60,662 bases of DNA from an uncultured Flavonifractor sp. Lineage in GTDB: Bacteria; Bacillota; Clostridia; Oscillospirales; Oscillospiraceae. How positions within the stretch are numbered: position 1 is the first letter of the stretch; each line of letters starts with the position of its first letter. The translations under genes and the position numbers were made by a program. The stretch spans positions 1 through 60,662 of the forward strand of contig NZ_CALWXV010000008.1 in assembly GCF_944385615.1 (NCBI RefSeq), given 5' to 3'. Below, one piece after another: positions 24,520 through 33,073 of this stretch. The notes under the pieces are model-generated. The model saw nothing but the letters and a program-made list of their open reading frames with translations, had not been told where the DNA came from and did not search any database.

Positions 24520-25794
24520 ATGCTGCAGCAATTTGACGGACTGGCCTTCCGGCCGGCCGATATCCTGCTGCCCCGGGACTGCGAATACCGCAAGTGGTCG
24601 GTGGTGGCCTGCGATCAGTATACTTCCCAGCCGGATTACTGGCAGCGGGTGGAGAACGAGGTGGGCGCCGCTCCGTCGGCCCTCCGCCTCATCCTGCCTG
24701 AAAGCTGCCTGGACGGCCCCAATGTGGAAACCGATATCATGGATGTGAACAATACCATGACCCGCTACCTGCGGGAGGAGCGGTTCAAGGTCCTGCCAAA
24801 CGCTCTCATCTATGTGGAGCGGCGGCTGGACAATCTGAAGGTGCGCCGGGGCCTGGTGGGTATGGTGGACCTGGAGCAGTATGACTATGAGTCGGGCTCT
24901 ACCACCTTGGTACGGGCCACCGAGGGGACGGTCATGTCCCGCATCCCGCCCCGGGTGGCGGTGCGTAAGAACGCCCCCCTGGAGCTGCCCCACATCATGC
25001 TGCTGGCCGACGATCCCCAGAAAACTGTGATTGAGCCCCTGGCCGCCCGCAAGGACCGGATGGAGCAGGTGTACGATTTCGACTTGATGGAGCAGGGGGG
25101 ACATATTGCCGGCTGGAAGCTGGACGAGGAGAGCATGGCCCTGGTGGCCAACGCCCTTACCGGACTGGCTGACCCCGCCGCCTTCCGGGAAAAATATGGG
25201 GATGTGCCTCTGATGGCCTTTGTCGTGGGAGACGGCAACCACTCTCTGGCCACCGCCAAGGAGTGCTACGAGCGGCAGAAGCGCCTCACCCCCAAGGATC
25301 AGTGGGACAGCCTGCCCGCCCGCTTCGCCCTGTGCGAGCTGGTGAATCTCCACGATCCCGCCCTGGAATTTGAGGCCATCCACCGGGTGCTCTTTGGTGT
25401 GGAGCCGGAGGCTGTGGTGGATGCCCTGCTGGAGACTTTCCCCGGCGCCTTCCGGGGGGAGGGGGACGGCCACGTCCTCCGCTATGTCCACGCCGGGGGA
25501 CAGGGAGCGGTTACCGTACCCCACCCCGCCACCCGAATGGAGGTAGCTACCCTTCAGCCCTTCTTGGACGCCTATACCAAGGCCAACGGCGGGCGCATCG
25601 ACTACATCCACGGGGCCGATGTGGCCCGCGCTCTGGCGGCCCGGCCGGGCAACCTGGCCTTCCTGCTGCCCGCCATGGGGAAGGAACAGCTTTTCTCCAC
25701 GGTGATCCATGACGGTACTCTCCCCCGTAAGACCTTCTCTATGGGAGAGGCTCACGACAAGCGCTTCTATCTGGAGGCGCGCAAGATCCGATAA
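24520..25794 (+). CDS. DUF1015-family protein
   Basis: The 424-residue protein starts LQQFDGLAFRPADILLP and has the conserved blocks CDQYTSQPDYW, DGNHSLATAKECY and FLLPAMGKEQLF of DUF1015. The family is uncharacterised but often sits beside serA/serC/thrH-type serine genes, as it does here. The HSLATAK block with nearby acidic residues suggests a kinase- or ligase-like active site; serine kinase activity has been described for some relatives and would fit. An in-frame GTG at 24511 is an alternative start. Confidence 0.75.
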   Translation: MLQQFDGLAFRPADILLPRDCEYRKWSVVACDQYTSQPDYWQRVENEVGAAPSALRLILPESCLDGPNVETDIMDVNNTMTRYLREERFKVLPNALIYVERRLDNLKVRRGLVGMVDLEQYDYESGSTTLVRATEGTVMSRIPPRVAVRKNAPLELPHIMLLADDPQKTVIEPLAARKDRMEQVYDFDLMEQGGHIAGWKLDEESMALVANALTGLADPAAFREKYGDVPLMAFVVGDGNHSLATAKECYERQKRLTPKDQWDSLPARFALCELVNLHDPALEFEAIHRVLFGVEPEAVVDALLETFPGAFRGEGDGHVLRYVHAGGQGAVTVPHPATRMEVATLQPFLDAYTKANGGRIDYIHGADVARALAARPGNLAFLLPAMGKEQLFSTVIHDGTLPRKTFSMGEAHDKRFYLEARKIR

Positions 25795-25805
25795 GGAGGG
25801 GGCCT

Positions 25806-26687
25806 ATGGGGGTTCTGGAGGTCAAGGCCTACGCCAAACTGAATCTTTCCCTGGATGTGCTGGGCAAGCGGCCCGATGGCTACCACGAGATGCGGATGGT
25901 CATGCAGACGGTGAGCCTCAGCGATACCCTGCGTCTGGAGACCGGCACCGGGGCGACTCTGCACATGGGGAGCAATTTGGGCTTTCTGCCCGCCAACGAG
26001 CACAATCTGGCCGCCGCCGCCGCCCTGCGGCTGTGTGAGGCGGCAGGGGTGGACCCGGGCGGGCTGTCCATCGACCTGGAAAAGGCCATCCCGGTGTGCG
26101 CCGGGCTGGCAGGGGGGAGCGCCGACGCCGCCGCCGTCCTCCGGGGCCTGAACCGGCTGCTGGGCCTGGATCTGCCGGGGGAGCGGCTGGAAGAGATCGG
26201 GGCCCTGGTGGGCTCCGATGTGCCCTACTGCGTCCGGGGGGGCACCGCCCTGGCCGAGGGCCGGGGGGAGGTCCTCACCGATCTGCCCCCCTTGCCCCAT
26301 TGCCTGGTGGTACTGTGTAAGCCCTCTTTTCCTATATCCACGCCGGAACTCTTCCGTAGCCTGGATAGCTGCCGTATCCGCCGTCGGCCGGACACCACCG
26401 GCCTGCTGGCCGCGCTGAAGGCGGGGGATTTGCAGGGGGTAGCCCGCCGTATGTACAACGTCTTTGAGGATGTGCTGCCGCCCCGGCGGGCTCAGGAGAT
26501 CGACGGCATCAAAAACGCCATGATCCAGTATGGGGCCCTGGGGGCCTCCATGAGCGGCACCGGTCCCACTGTGTTTGGACTGTTCACCCAGCAAGAGGCG
26601 GCGCAAAAGGCCTGGGAGGCGTTGAAGGAGCAGTATGCCGAGACCTTTCTGGCCCAATCCATGGAAAATTTGCTGAGGCAGGTATAA
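25806..26687 (+). CDS. ispE: 4-diphosphocytidyl-2-C-methyl-D-erythritol kinase
   Basis: The 293-residue GHMP-kinase protein has KAYAKLNLSLDVLGKRPDGYHE at residues 6-27, the ATP loop VCAGLAGGSADAAAVLRGLN near 98-117 and the C-terminal MSGTGPTVFGLF motif. IspE phosphorylates CDP-methylerythritol in the non-mevalonate isoprenoid pathway. It starts 11 bases after the DUF1015 gene with AAGGAGG and is followed directly by spoIIR, a gene order that recurs in Clostridia. Confidence 0.95.
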   Translation: MGVLEVKAYAKLNLSLDVLGKRPDGYHEMRMVMQTVSLSDTLRLETGTGATLHMGSNLGFLPANEHNLAAAAALRLCEAAGVDPGGLSIDLEKAIPVCAGLAGGSADAAAVLRGLNRLLGLDLPGERLEEIGALVGSDVPYCVRGGTALAEGRGEVLTDLPPLPHCLVVLCKPSFPISTPELFRSLDSCRIRRRPDTTGLLAALKAGDLQGVARRMYNVFEDVLPPRRAQEIDGIKNAMIQYGALGASMSGTGPTVFGLFTQQEAAQKAWEALKEQYAETFLAQSMENLLRQV

Positions 26688-26694
26688 AAAGCAC

Positions 26695-26742
26695 AATCAC
26701 CGTCCACAATGGAGGCAAACCAATGTGGACGGTGATTTTTTT
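26695..26742 (+). terminator. Terminator whose loop and 3' arm hold the spoIIR start
   Basis: AATCACCGTCCACA pairs with TGTGGACGGTGATT and is followed by seven T residues (26736-26742). It ends the ispE transcript. The GGAGG ribosome site of spoIIR is in the loop, and the GTG start codon (26725) is in the 3' arm. Confidence 0.88.
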
Positions 26743-27375
26743 ATGACACAGAGCAAAAAACTGCGCCGGTGGGAGTTGGCTCTTCTGCTGGGGGTAGCCC
26801 TGGCCGCCCTGCTGGGGGTGTGGCTGGACAGAAGCCAGACCGCCCTGGCGGATCAGGTGATCCGGCTGCATGTGCTGGCAAACTCCGATTCGGAGGCCGA
26901 CCAGGCCCTTAAGCTGAAGGTGCGGGACCGGGTGCTGGAGACGGCGGAGGAATATTTTACGCCGGGGGCTACCCTGGAGGAGACGCAGGCGGTACTGACC
27001 GCCCATCTGGCCGACATAGCCGCTGCTGGGGCTGAGCAGGTGGCGGAAGAGGGATACCAGTATCCGGTGACCGTTTCCATGGAGGAAAACTACTGGTTTC
27101 CCACCAAAGAGTACACAGACTTTGCCCTGCCCGCCGGAAACTATACCGCTTTGCGGGTGGTCATCGGTGAGGGCGGAGGACAGAACTGGTGGTGCGTGGT
27201 GTTCCCCCCTCTCTGCCTGGGATCGGTTAGTGAGACCGCCGCCCAGACCGCCCTCAGCGGCGGCTTTTCGGAGGATCAGGTTTCCCTCATCACCGGAGAG
27301 GACGAGGGATATGTGGTCAAGTTCAAGGCCATCGAGCTGTGGGAGGAGTTCCAACACTGGCTGGCCGGAGCGTGA
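26725..27375 (+). CDS. spoIIR: Stage II sporulation protein R
   Basis: The 216-residue secreted protein has an N-terminal membrane segment (about residues 18-33) and the SpoIIR signature VIRLHVLANSDSEADQALK at about 46-64, then VRDRVLE and the GGGQNWWCVVFPPLC motif. SpoIIR is made in the forespore and triggers SpoIIGA to process pro-SigE in the mother cell. GTG 26725 is preferred because GGAGG precedes it by nine bases; the ATG at 26743 has no ribosome site. The start lies inside the ispE terminator. It marks the host as an endospore former. Confidence 0.92.
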   Translation: MDGDFFMTQSKKLRRWELALLLGVALAALLGVWLDRSQTALADQVIRLHVLANSDSEADQALKLKVRDRVLETAEEYFTPGATLEETQAVLTAHLADIAAAGAEQVAEEGYQYPVTVSMEENYWFPTKEYTDFALPAGNYTALRVVIGEGGGQNWWCVVFPPLCLGSVSETAAQTALSGGFSEDQVSLITGEDEGYVVKFKAIELWEEFQHWLAGA

Positions 27376-27385
27376 TAAAACAGAC

Positions 27386-27414
27386 AAAGCTCGCCGGAAC
27401 TTCTGGCGGGCTTT
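27386..27414. terminator. Hairpin between spoIIR and ppk1
   Basis: AAAGC-TCGCC pairs with GGCGG-GCTTT around a short loop, between converging genes. CTTTTTC follows a few bases later. Confidence 0.65.
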
Positions 27415-27432
27415 GCCACTTTTTCGATAATT

Positions 27433-29571
27433 TTAGGAGTGCTTGTGGAACAAACGGCTGAAGAAACCGCTCTTCTTTTCCTGAGGAACAGGGGCGCTGG
27501 CGGCGGCCTGGGCCTCCCGCAGGGCCTGCTCCATCAAGGCTGCCTGCGCATTGACGGCGGGGGTACCCTCGCCCCGGGGGACCGGGGCATAGCTGCCGTC
27601 AGGCCCCATATTGCGGGCCTTCACATTGTCGGAGCAGAAGAGCTCTACATAGTGCCGGATCTGGCGGCGCACGTCCGGGTCCACTACCGGACAGGCGATC
27701 TCCACCCGGCGCTCCGTGTTGCGGGTCATCAGGTCGGCGGAGCCAATATAAAGGTGGGTGCCCTCTCCCACACCAAAGGCGTAGATTCGGGGGTGCTCCA
27801 GATAGCGTCCTACGATGGAAAAGACCCGGATCTGGTCGGTAAGGCCGGGCACGCCGGGCCGCAGACAGCAGATGCCCCGCACGTTGAGGGTCACCGGTAC
27901 CCCAGCCTGGCTGGCCTGGGCCAGCTTGTCGATGAGCTCCCGGTCAGTGACTGAGTTGACCTTGAAAAAGATCCGGGCGGGCTGGCCCTGGCGGGCCTTC
28001 TGGATCTCTCCGTCCATCAGCTCCAAAAGCCGGTTTTTCAGGCTGTTGGGGGCCACCATCAGCTGGTGATACTCGCCGTGGAGGTTGGAGGTGGACATAT
28101 TCTGGAAGAAAGCTGCGCCATCGCCGCCGATGGCGGGGCTGGCCGTCATGAGGCAGAAGTCGGTATACAGCTTGGCCGTCTTCTCGTTATAGTTGCCGGT
28201 GCCGATCTGGGTGATGTACTGGATGCGGCCCTTCTCCCGGCGGGTGATGAGGCAGATCTTGGAGTGGACCTTGTAGTGCTCAAAGCCATAGAGAATGGTA
28301 CAGCCCGCCTCCTCCAGCCTCTGGGCCCAGGCGATGTTGTTCTGCTCGTCGAACCGGGCCCGCAGCTCCATAAGCACCGTTACGTCCTTACCGTTTTCCG
28401 CCGCGGCGGCCAGGTACTCCACCAGCTTGGCGGTGGAGGCCAGCCGGTAGATGGTGATCTTGATGGAGAGTACCGCCGGGTCATTGGCAGCCTCCCGCAC
28501 CAGCTGGAGGAAGGGCTCCATGGAGTGGTAGGGATAGAACAGCAGCACATCCCGTCTTAAAATCTGGGGAATGAGCTTTTCCCCCTTCACCAGCCCGGCG
28601 GGCCACTGGGGAGGATAGGGGGGATAGCACAGAGCGGCGGCGCTCTCCTCGGGCAGTTTGCCCTCCAGGGAGTAGACGTACCCCATGGTAAGAGGGCTCT
28701 TGGAGTGGAACACCTGCTCAGCGGTCAGGTTCAATCGCTGACAAAGGAACTGTTGCAGCTCGGCGGAGGCCTCCCCCTGGATCTCCAGACGCACCGGAGC
28801 CAGCCGGGCCCGCTTTTTCAGCACCTTCTGCATATGGGCCCGGAAATCCTCGCCTACGTCGTAGTCCTCATCCTCCGGGCTAATATCGGCGTTGCGGGTC
28901 ACTGAGATGACGCATTTTTCCTCCACCTGATAGGTCTCAAAGAGCTGATCGGCAAAGTGGAGCACCAGCTGCTCGGTGAGCAGGTACCGCAGGCCCTGTT
29001 CCTCCAGCTGGAAGTAGGGGGGCAGAGCCTTGGGCAGGGGGACCAGGCCAAAGCAGCGGTTGCCGTTGAGCCGCAGGGTGAGGGCCACCGTCAGGCTGTT
29101 GGAGGGCAGATGGGGGAAGGGGTGGTGGCTGTCCACCACGATGGGGGAGAGAATGGGCAGCACATAGTCCTTAAACCAGCGTTCCGCCTGCTTGCGCTCC
29201 TTGCCGTCCAGCTCACTGGGGAGCAGGTTGCAGATGTTGCAGGTGCGCAGCCGCTTTTCCAGCTGGGAGATAATCTTGTCCCGCTGCTTGTACAGACCCG
29301 GCACAGTTTTAAAGATGGCCTGAAGCTGTTCGGCGGGGGTAAGGCCGCTCTTGCTGTCTACATGGGTCTGCTTGGACAGGGTCATATCGTAGATGGAGCC
29401 CACCCGGATCATAAAAAACTCGTCCAGGTTGCTGGTGAAAATGGCGGCGAATTTCAGCCGTTCAAACAGAGGAACGCTTTCGTCCTTGGCCTCCTCCAGC
29501 ACCCGCTCGTTGAAGCGCAGCCAGGATAGCTCCCGCTCCTGGGTATAGCGGGTATCCACCTCATGACGCAT
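27433..29571 (-). CDS. ppk1: Polyphosphate kinase 1
   Basis: The 712-residue protein matches PPK1 in length and motifs: ELSWLRFNERVLEEA near residues 14-28, SNLDEFFMIRVG near 49-60, KITIYRLAST, RARFDEQNNI and the phospho-histidine segment HYKVHSKICLI. The C-terminal YIGSADLMTRN motif is also present. It makes polyphosphate from ATP reversibly. Its start overlaps the end of ppx by 11 bases, so the two are coupled. The last residues (KKSGFFSRLFHKHS) form a basic tail. Confidence 0.95.
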   Translation of the reverse strand: MRHEVDTRYTQERELSWLRFNERVLEEAKDESVPLFERLKFAAIFTSNLDEFFMIRVGSIYDMTLSKQTHVDSKSGLTPAEQLQAIFKTVPGLYKQRDKIISQLEKRLRTCNICNLLPSELDGKERKQAERWFKDYVLPILSPIVVDSHHPFPHLPSNSLTVALTLRLNGNRCFGLVPLPKALPPYFQLEEQGLRYLLTEQLVLHFADQLFETYQVEEKCVISVTRNADISPEDEDYDVGEDFRAHMQKVLKKRARLAPVRLEIQGEASAELQQFLCQRLNLTAEQVFHSKSPLTMGYVYSLEGKLPEESAAALCYPPYPPQWPAGLVKGEKLIPQILRRDVLLFYPYHSMEPFLQLVREAANDPAVLSIKITIYRLASTAKLVEYLAAAAENGKDVTVLMELRARFDEQNNIAWAQRLEEAGCTILYGFEHYKVHSKICLITRREKGRIQYITQIGTGNYNEKTAKLYTDFCLMTASPAIGGDGAAFFQNMSTSNLHGEYHQLMVAPNSLKNRLLELMDGEIQKARQGQPARIFFKVNSVTDRELIDKLAQASQAGVPVTLNVRGICCLRPGVPGLTDQIRVFSIVGRYLEHPRIYAFGVGEGTHLYIGSADLMTRNTERRVEIACPVVDPDVRRQIRHYVELFCSDNVKARNMGPDGSYAPVPRGEGTPAVNAQAALMEQALREAQAAASAPVPQEKKSGFFSRLFHKHS

Positions 29572-30475
29572 GGCTGTCCACCCCCATCACCCGTTGGAGC
29601 AGGTAGCCCTCCCGGACGCCGCAGGCGCTTACCGTTACGGTGGACACCTGGTAGGCGTCTAAAATCTCCTTTAAAATGGCCAGGCCGGGCAGAATGGTGT
29701 GGACCCGGTCGGGGACCGAACGAAGGATTTGCCGCAGGGTATCCCGGTCGCTCTTTTTCAGCCCCTTATAAAGGGCGTAAATCTCGTCGGCGGGGATCAC
29801 CTTATTGTCCGGGTCGGTCCCCGACAGGTCATTGCACAGCTTGGCGGTGGCCCGGAAGGTTCCGCCCACGCCCGTCAGATGACCGCACCGCAGCCCAGCG
29901 GTTTTGGCCTTTTCCAGTTCCTCCTCCACCTCGGCCCGGATGGCCTTGCGCTCTTCCTTGGTGGGAAAGAGGCCGGAGACGTGCTTGGTGAAGAGGGACA
30001 GGGAGCCCATGGGCAGGGAGCAGCCCGAGGTGATGACCCCGTCCCGGTAGGCCACCAGCTCGGTGGAGCCGCCGCCCACGTCGGCCAGAAGGCCGTTGCC
30101 GGGGGCGCCGCCCCCCACTGTGGCTCCCAGGAAGGAGAAGGCGGCCTCGTCCGCACCGGAGAGCACTTCCACCTTCACACCGGTGACCGCCTCAATGGTC
30201 TCCAGGGCCTCCTCTGTGTTGACGATGTTGCGCAGGGAAGCGGTGCCGAAGACATGCAGATCGGCAATGTTGAAATTATTCAGCAGGGCCTTGAAGCCGG
30301 CCAGCACCCGGCAGGCCACCAGGATACCGCTGTCGGACAGCAGGCCGTTTTTGATGTAGCCGGCCAGACCGGCCATCTCTTTTTTGTTCATTAAAAGCTT
30401 GAATTTCTGTCCTTCCCAGTGGTAAATGGACAGACGGATGGTGTTGGAGCCAACATCCACAATGCCGCATTTCAT
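29561..30475 (-). CDS. ppx: Exopolyphosphatase / GppA-type phosphatase
   Basis: The 304-residue ASKHA-fold protein begins KCGIVDVGSNTIRLSIY and has GTASLRNIVNTEEAL, GLLADVGGGSTELVAY and the TGVGGTFRATAKL motif of the Ppx/GppA family. It removes phosphate from polyphosphate or from pppGpp. It lacks the C-terminal HD domain of long Ppx proteins. It overlaps ppk1 by 11 bases, so synthesis and breakdown of polyphosphate are made together. Start ATG 30475 is set by the family N terminus. Confidence 0.92.
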   Translation of the reverse strand: MKCGIVDVGSNTIRLSIYHWEGQKFKLLMNKKEMAGLAGYIKNGLLSDSGILVACRVLAGFKALLNNFNIADLHVFGTASLRNIVNTEEALETIEAVTGVKVEVLSGADEAAFSFLGATVGGGAPGNGLLADVGGGSTELVAYRDGVITSGCSLPMGSLSLFTKHVSGLFPTKEERKAIRAEVEEELEKAKTAGLRCGHLTGVGGTFRATAKLCNDLSGTDPDNKVIPADEIYALYKGLKKSDRDTLRQILRSVPDRVHTILPGLAILKEILDAYQVSTVTVSACGVREGYLLQRVMGVDSHAS

Positions 30476-30506
30476 AATAGGGTACACCTCTCTTTGGTTT
30501 CCTAGT

Positions 30507-30722
30507 TTACGCGATTTCCGAGGTATTATCAATGGGATTTACAGAAGATTTACATGAGGTGTCCCACGCCCGGCGGGCGGCAATGAGGGCGATTCCATCT
30601 CCCAGGGTACAGAAAAAGGTGGACAGGACGGCAGCCTCCTCAGCGGAGCGGCCCTGGGTGAGCTGGATGGCGGCCAGAGCGGCGACAGCCATCAGGATTT
30701 CGCCGGAGGGCGGGGTATACAC
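30507..30722 (-). CDS. Small hypothetical protein (DUF6774-like)
   Basis: The 71-residue protein has a helix pair (ILMAVAALAAIQLTQGRSAEE, then AAVLSTFFCTLGDGIALIAA) matching the short DUF6774 pattern L-x-AIA-L-x-x-GLSxxE with LGDxLAxIAA that I recall from Clostridia. Start is GTG at 30722 after AGAAGGGAG. It would be first in the unit with ppx-ppk1. Function unknown. Confidence 0.6.
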   Translation of the reverse strand: MYTPPSGEILMAVAALAAIQLTQGRSAEEAAVLSTFFCTLGDGIALIAARRAWDTSCKSSVNPIDNTSEIA

Positions 30723-30850
30723 AAAGCCTCAACTCCCTTCTCTCCAATGTATGGCGGAGACAGTTCCGGGTTGACGGCGGCGGCAGATTTGAGTACAATA
30801 GAGAATCAAATGAGCCATTTGTCTGTGGATTTTGAAGGGAGCATCCAAGC

Positions 30851-31210
30851 ATGAACATGCCTTTGGTGTTATTATATAATCTGGACAATCCCAGAGGGGC
30901 CAAGATCCGGCGGATGTGCCTGCCGCTGGGCCTGCGTACCCGGCTGGTGACGCCGGAGGAATACGGCCTGCCCTTGGGTGAGCTGGTGGAGGGGGGCACG
31001 CCGGAGACCCCTTGGGCGGGGGAGCCCTTTACCGATGAGATGCTGGTGTTGGTCAACTGCCCAGGTCCTCTGCTGGACCGGTTTCTCCAGGGCTTCCGCC
31101 GGAATAAGATCCCGTCTGTGGGGCTGAAGGCGGTGCTCACCCCCACCAACCGGACTTGGGACTCCGCAGCCCTCCACGCCGAGCTGGTGCGGGAGCGGGA
31201 GGCTATCTGA
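30851..31210 (+). CDS. DUF3783-family protein
   Basis: The 119-residue protein begins VLLYNLDNPRGAKIRRMCLPLG and has EMLVLVNCPGPLLDRFLQGFR and the KAVLTPTNRTWDSAALHAEL ending typical of DUF3783. The family is small, cytoplasmic and uncharacterised. It lies 49 bases upstream of greA and is probably co-transcribed with it. Confidence 0.75.
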   Translation: MNMPLVLLYNLDNPRGAKIRRMCLPLGLRTRLVTPEEYGLPLGELVEGGTPETPWAGEPFTDEMLVLVNCPGPLLDRFLQGFRRNKIPSVGLKAVLTPTNRTWDSAALHAELVREREAI

Positions 31211-31259
31211 GCGGGACAGGCTGCCCATCCAAAGACTGAGGCGTAAGGGGGAGGGGCAC

Positions 31260-31763
31260 ATGCACAACGAGCTGACCAAAAAGGATATCCAGATGATGCG
31301 GGAGGAGCTGGACCACCGCCGGATCGAGCTGCGGCCCCAGCTGTTGGAGGCGGTCAAGGAGGCCCGGGCCTTTGGGGATCTCAGTGAGAATTTTGAGTAC
31401 AAGGCGGCCAAGCAGGAGAAGAATCGGAACGAGAGCCGCATCCGCTATCTGGAGAACATGATCCGCACCGCCAAAGTGCTCCCTGACGAGCCGGTGAGCG
31501 ACGGGGTCAGTCTTTATGATAAGGTGACCGTGTTTTTGGAGGACGAGGGAGACACCGAGACCTACCAGATCGTCACCACCATGCGGCAGGACGCCCTCCA
31601 TGGCCGTATCAGCAAGGAATCCCCTATGGGTAAGGCTTTGCTTGGGCGTAAGGTGGGGGAGACCTTCCACATTCAGGTCAATGATAGCTATGGCTATGAC
31701 GCCAAGGTGCTGTCCATCGAAAAAGGGGAGGACGATGGCTCCGCACCCCTGACCGGATTTTAA
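31260..31763 (+). CDS. greA: GreA/GreB-family transcription elongation factor
   Basis: The 167-residue protein has the coiled-coil N-terminal domain with EARAFGDLSENFEYKAAKQEK (acidic tip residues D and E that reach the polymerase active site) and the FKBP-like C-terminal domain with SPMGKALLGRKVGETF. Gre factors stimulate RNA cleavage in backtracked RNA polymerase. It may be a second GreA paralogue, since the N-terminal half is slightly divergent from the housekeeping form. Confidence 0.88.
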   Translation: MHNELTKKDIQMMREELDHRRIELRPQLLEAVKEARAFGDLSENFEYKAAKQEKNRNESRIRYLENMIRTAKVLPDEPVSDGVSLYDKVTVFLEDEGDTETYQIVTTMRQDALHGRISKESPMGKALLGRKVGETFHIQVNDSYGYDAKVLSIEKGEDDGSAPLTGF

Positions 31764-31773
31764 GAGAATAGAC

Positions 31774-31806
31774 AAAACGCCGCCCCCAGGCGGGGGACGG
31801 CGTCTT
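31774..31806. terminator. Terminator between greA and the TetR gene
   Basis: ACGCCGCCCCC pairs with GGGGGACGGCGT, flanked by AAAA and TCTTT. It lies between converging genes. Confidence 0.82.
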
Positions 31807-31816
31807 TGAAGGAAAC

Positions 31817-32452
31817 TTACATATTGGCCTTGGTGAGGGAGGCCAGCAGCAGGCGGGCGCCGTGTTGGAGGTATTCTTCCCGACTCAGGCCCAGGGTGCG
31901 CTGGATGTAGCTTTCCCGCTGCTCGGCGGTATGGACCATGCCGGACAGGGCGGACCAGAAGAGCAGTACCGTCTCTACCGGCGGCAGCTGAGAGCGAACC
32001 GCGCCGTCAGCCGCGCCCCGCACCAGGAAATCGGCCAGTTCCTGCTCGATCTCGTCACTGACCCGCAGAATATCCGCAATGCCTTTTTGTACCGCGTCAC
32101 CGGCCTGCGCCAGAGGAATAGAGCCGGTGGCCGCGTCATAGGCGGTGGGATTTTCGTCATAGAAGCGGACAATAGCCTGACACACGGCATCATAGGCCTG
32201 GAACCAATCGGTGTGGCTTTCAATGGCTTCATGCAGTTTTTTCTTCAAAAGCACCATGCCGCTGAGGAGGATCGCGTTGATGATCTCCTCCTTGCTCTGA
32301 AAATAGACGTACAGCGTGGCTTTGCTGTACTCGGCCTCCCGGGCGATATCGTCCATGGTGGTCTTTTCGGTGCCCTTCTCCGCAAAAAGCCGCTCAGCGG
32401 CGGCCAGGATGGAGCCCCGATGGAATTCAGTCAACGCCTGTTTTTTGCTCAT
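31817..32452 (-). CDS. TetR-family transcriptional regulator
   Basis: The 211-residue protein has the TetR helix-turn-helix (ILAAAERLFAEKGTEKTTMDDIAREAEYSKATLYVYFQSKEEI, in two parts, about residues 15-57) and a helical ligand domain. No transporter or enzyme gene lies next to it, so its target is not evident; it may regulate itself through the AT-rich region at 32453-32560. Confidence 0.88.
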   Translation of the reverse strand: MSKKQALTEFHRGSILAAAERLFAEKGTEKTTMDDIAREAEYSKATLYVYFQSKEEIINAILLSGMVLLKKKLHEAIESHTDWFQAYDAVCQAIVRFYDENPTAYDAATGSIPLAQAGDAVQKGIADILRVSDEIEQELADFLVRGAADGAVRSQLPPVETVLLFWSALSGMVHTAEQRESYIQRTLGLSREEYLQHGARLLLASLTKANM

Positions 32453-32598
32453 CGCACTTCCAACCTTTCCATACCCTTTCAGTTATTGTACCTTTGGTTT
32501 AAGAAATGATATCACGATTTGATACCGATTGCAAGTTTTTTTGTAAAATTTCGGGGTGGCGTGGGGAAGGATTTTTGCGGACGTCCGCAAAAAAGCCC

Positions 32599-32627
32599 TT
32601 GCAAAACCAGGGTGGGCGTGCTATAAT
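32599..32627 (+). promoter_or_regulatory. Promoter of tRNA-Gly
   Basis: TTGCAA (32599-32604), a 17-base spacer and a perfect TATAAT (32622-32627) lie 19 bases before the tRNA. Confidence 0.85.
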
Positions 32628-32645
32628 ACCAAAGTCAATTGAATT

Positions 32646-32719
32646 GCAGGTATAGTTCAGTGGCAGAACGTCAGCTTCCCAAGCTGAATATGAGGGTTCG
32701 ATTCCCTTTACCTGCTCCA
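32646..32719 (+). tRNA. tRNA-Gly (anticodon CCC), CCA encoded
   Basis: The cloverleaf is complete: acceptor GCAGGTA/TACCTGC, D arm with AGTTCAGTGGCAGAAC, anticodon stem TCAGC/GCTGA with loop TTCCCAA (anticodon CCC), T arm GGGTTCGATTCCC, discriminator T and encoded CCA (32717-32719). Confidence 0.95.
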
Positions 32720-32755
32720 AAAAAGAAGGACATCCTCGTGGATGTCCTTCTTTTT
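32720..32755 (+). terminator. Terminator of tRNA-Gly
   Basis: AGAAGGACATCC-TCGT-GGATGTCCTTCT followed by TTTT. The same stem with a different loop follows tRNA-Leu at 39169. Confidence 0.9.
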
Positions 32756-32770
32756 GTGTCATTGCCGGTT

Positions 32771-33073
32771 TTATACGAGGCCAAACGAAGCCAGAGCGTC
32801 CCGCAGGCGGCGCCACTCCTGAAACAGCAGATCTCTTTTCTCCCGCCCGGAATCTGTGATGCGATAATATTTTCTGGTAGGTCCCCCAGACGTATTCCCC
32901 TCATATTGTACGGTGAAGCCTGCCTTGCACAGCCCGCGGAGCAGAGCGTAAATGGCGCTTTCCTGGGTGCCGGGAAAACCCTCGTGAATCCGGCGAAGGA
33001 TCTCATATCCATACAGATCTTCCGCTGTCAGCAGCTGGAGCAGGCACAACTCGATCAAATCTTTTTTCAGCAC
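32771..33073 (-). CDS. PadR-family transcriptional regulator
   Basis: The 100-residue protein is a minimal PadR winged helix: LKKDLIELCLLQLL, EDLYGYEILRRIHE, SAIYALLRGLCKAG and GPTRKYYRITDSGREKRDLL. Start is GTG 33073, overlapping the end of the upstream membrane-protein gene by seven bases. PadR genes normally stand beside a HAAS/DUF1700 membrane protein, as here, though the membrane protein comes first in this operon. It probably represses the pair through the dyad at 33834. Confidence 0.85.
   Translation of the reverse strand: MLKKDLIELCLLQLLTAEDLYGYEILRRIHEGFPGTQESAIYALLRGLCKAGFTVQYEGNTSGGPTRKYYRITDSGREKRDLLFQEWRRLRDALASFGLV

Noticed and set aside
22693-25755. A 1020-codon minus-strand open frame
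   Set aside because: It is the shadow of the aminotransferase, ThrH and DUF1015 genes. The long open length is expected at high GC content and gives no recognisable domain.
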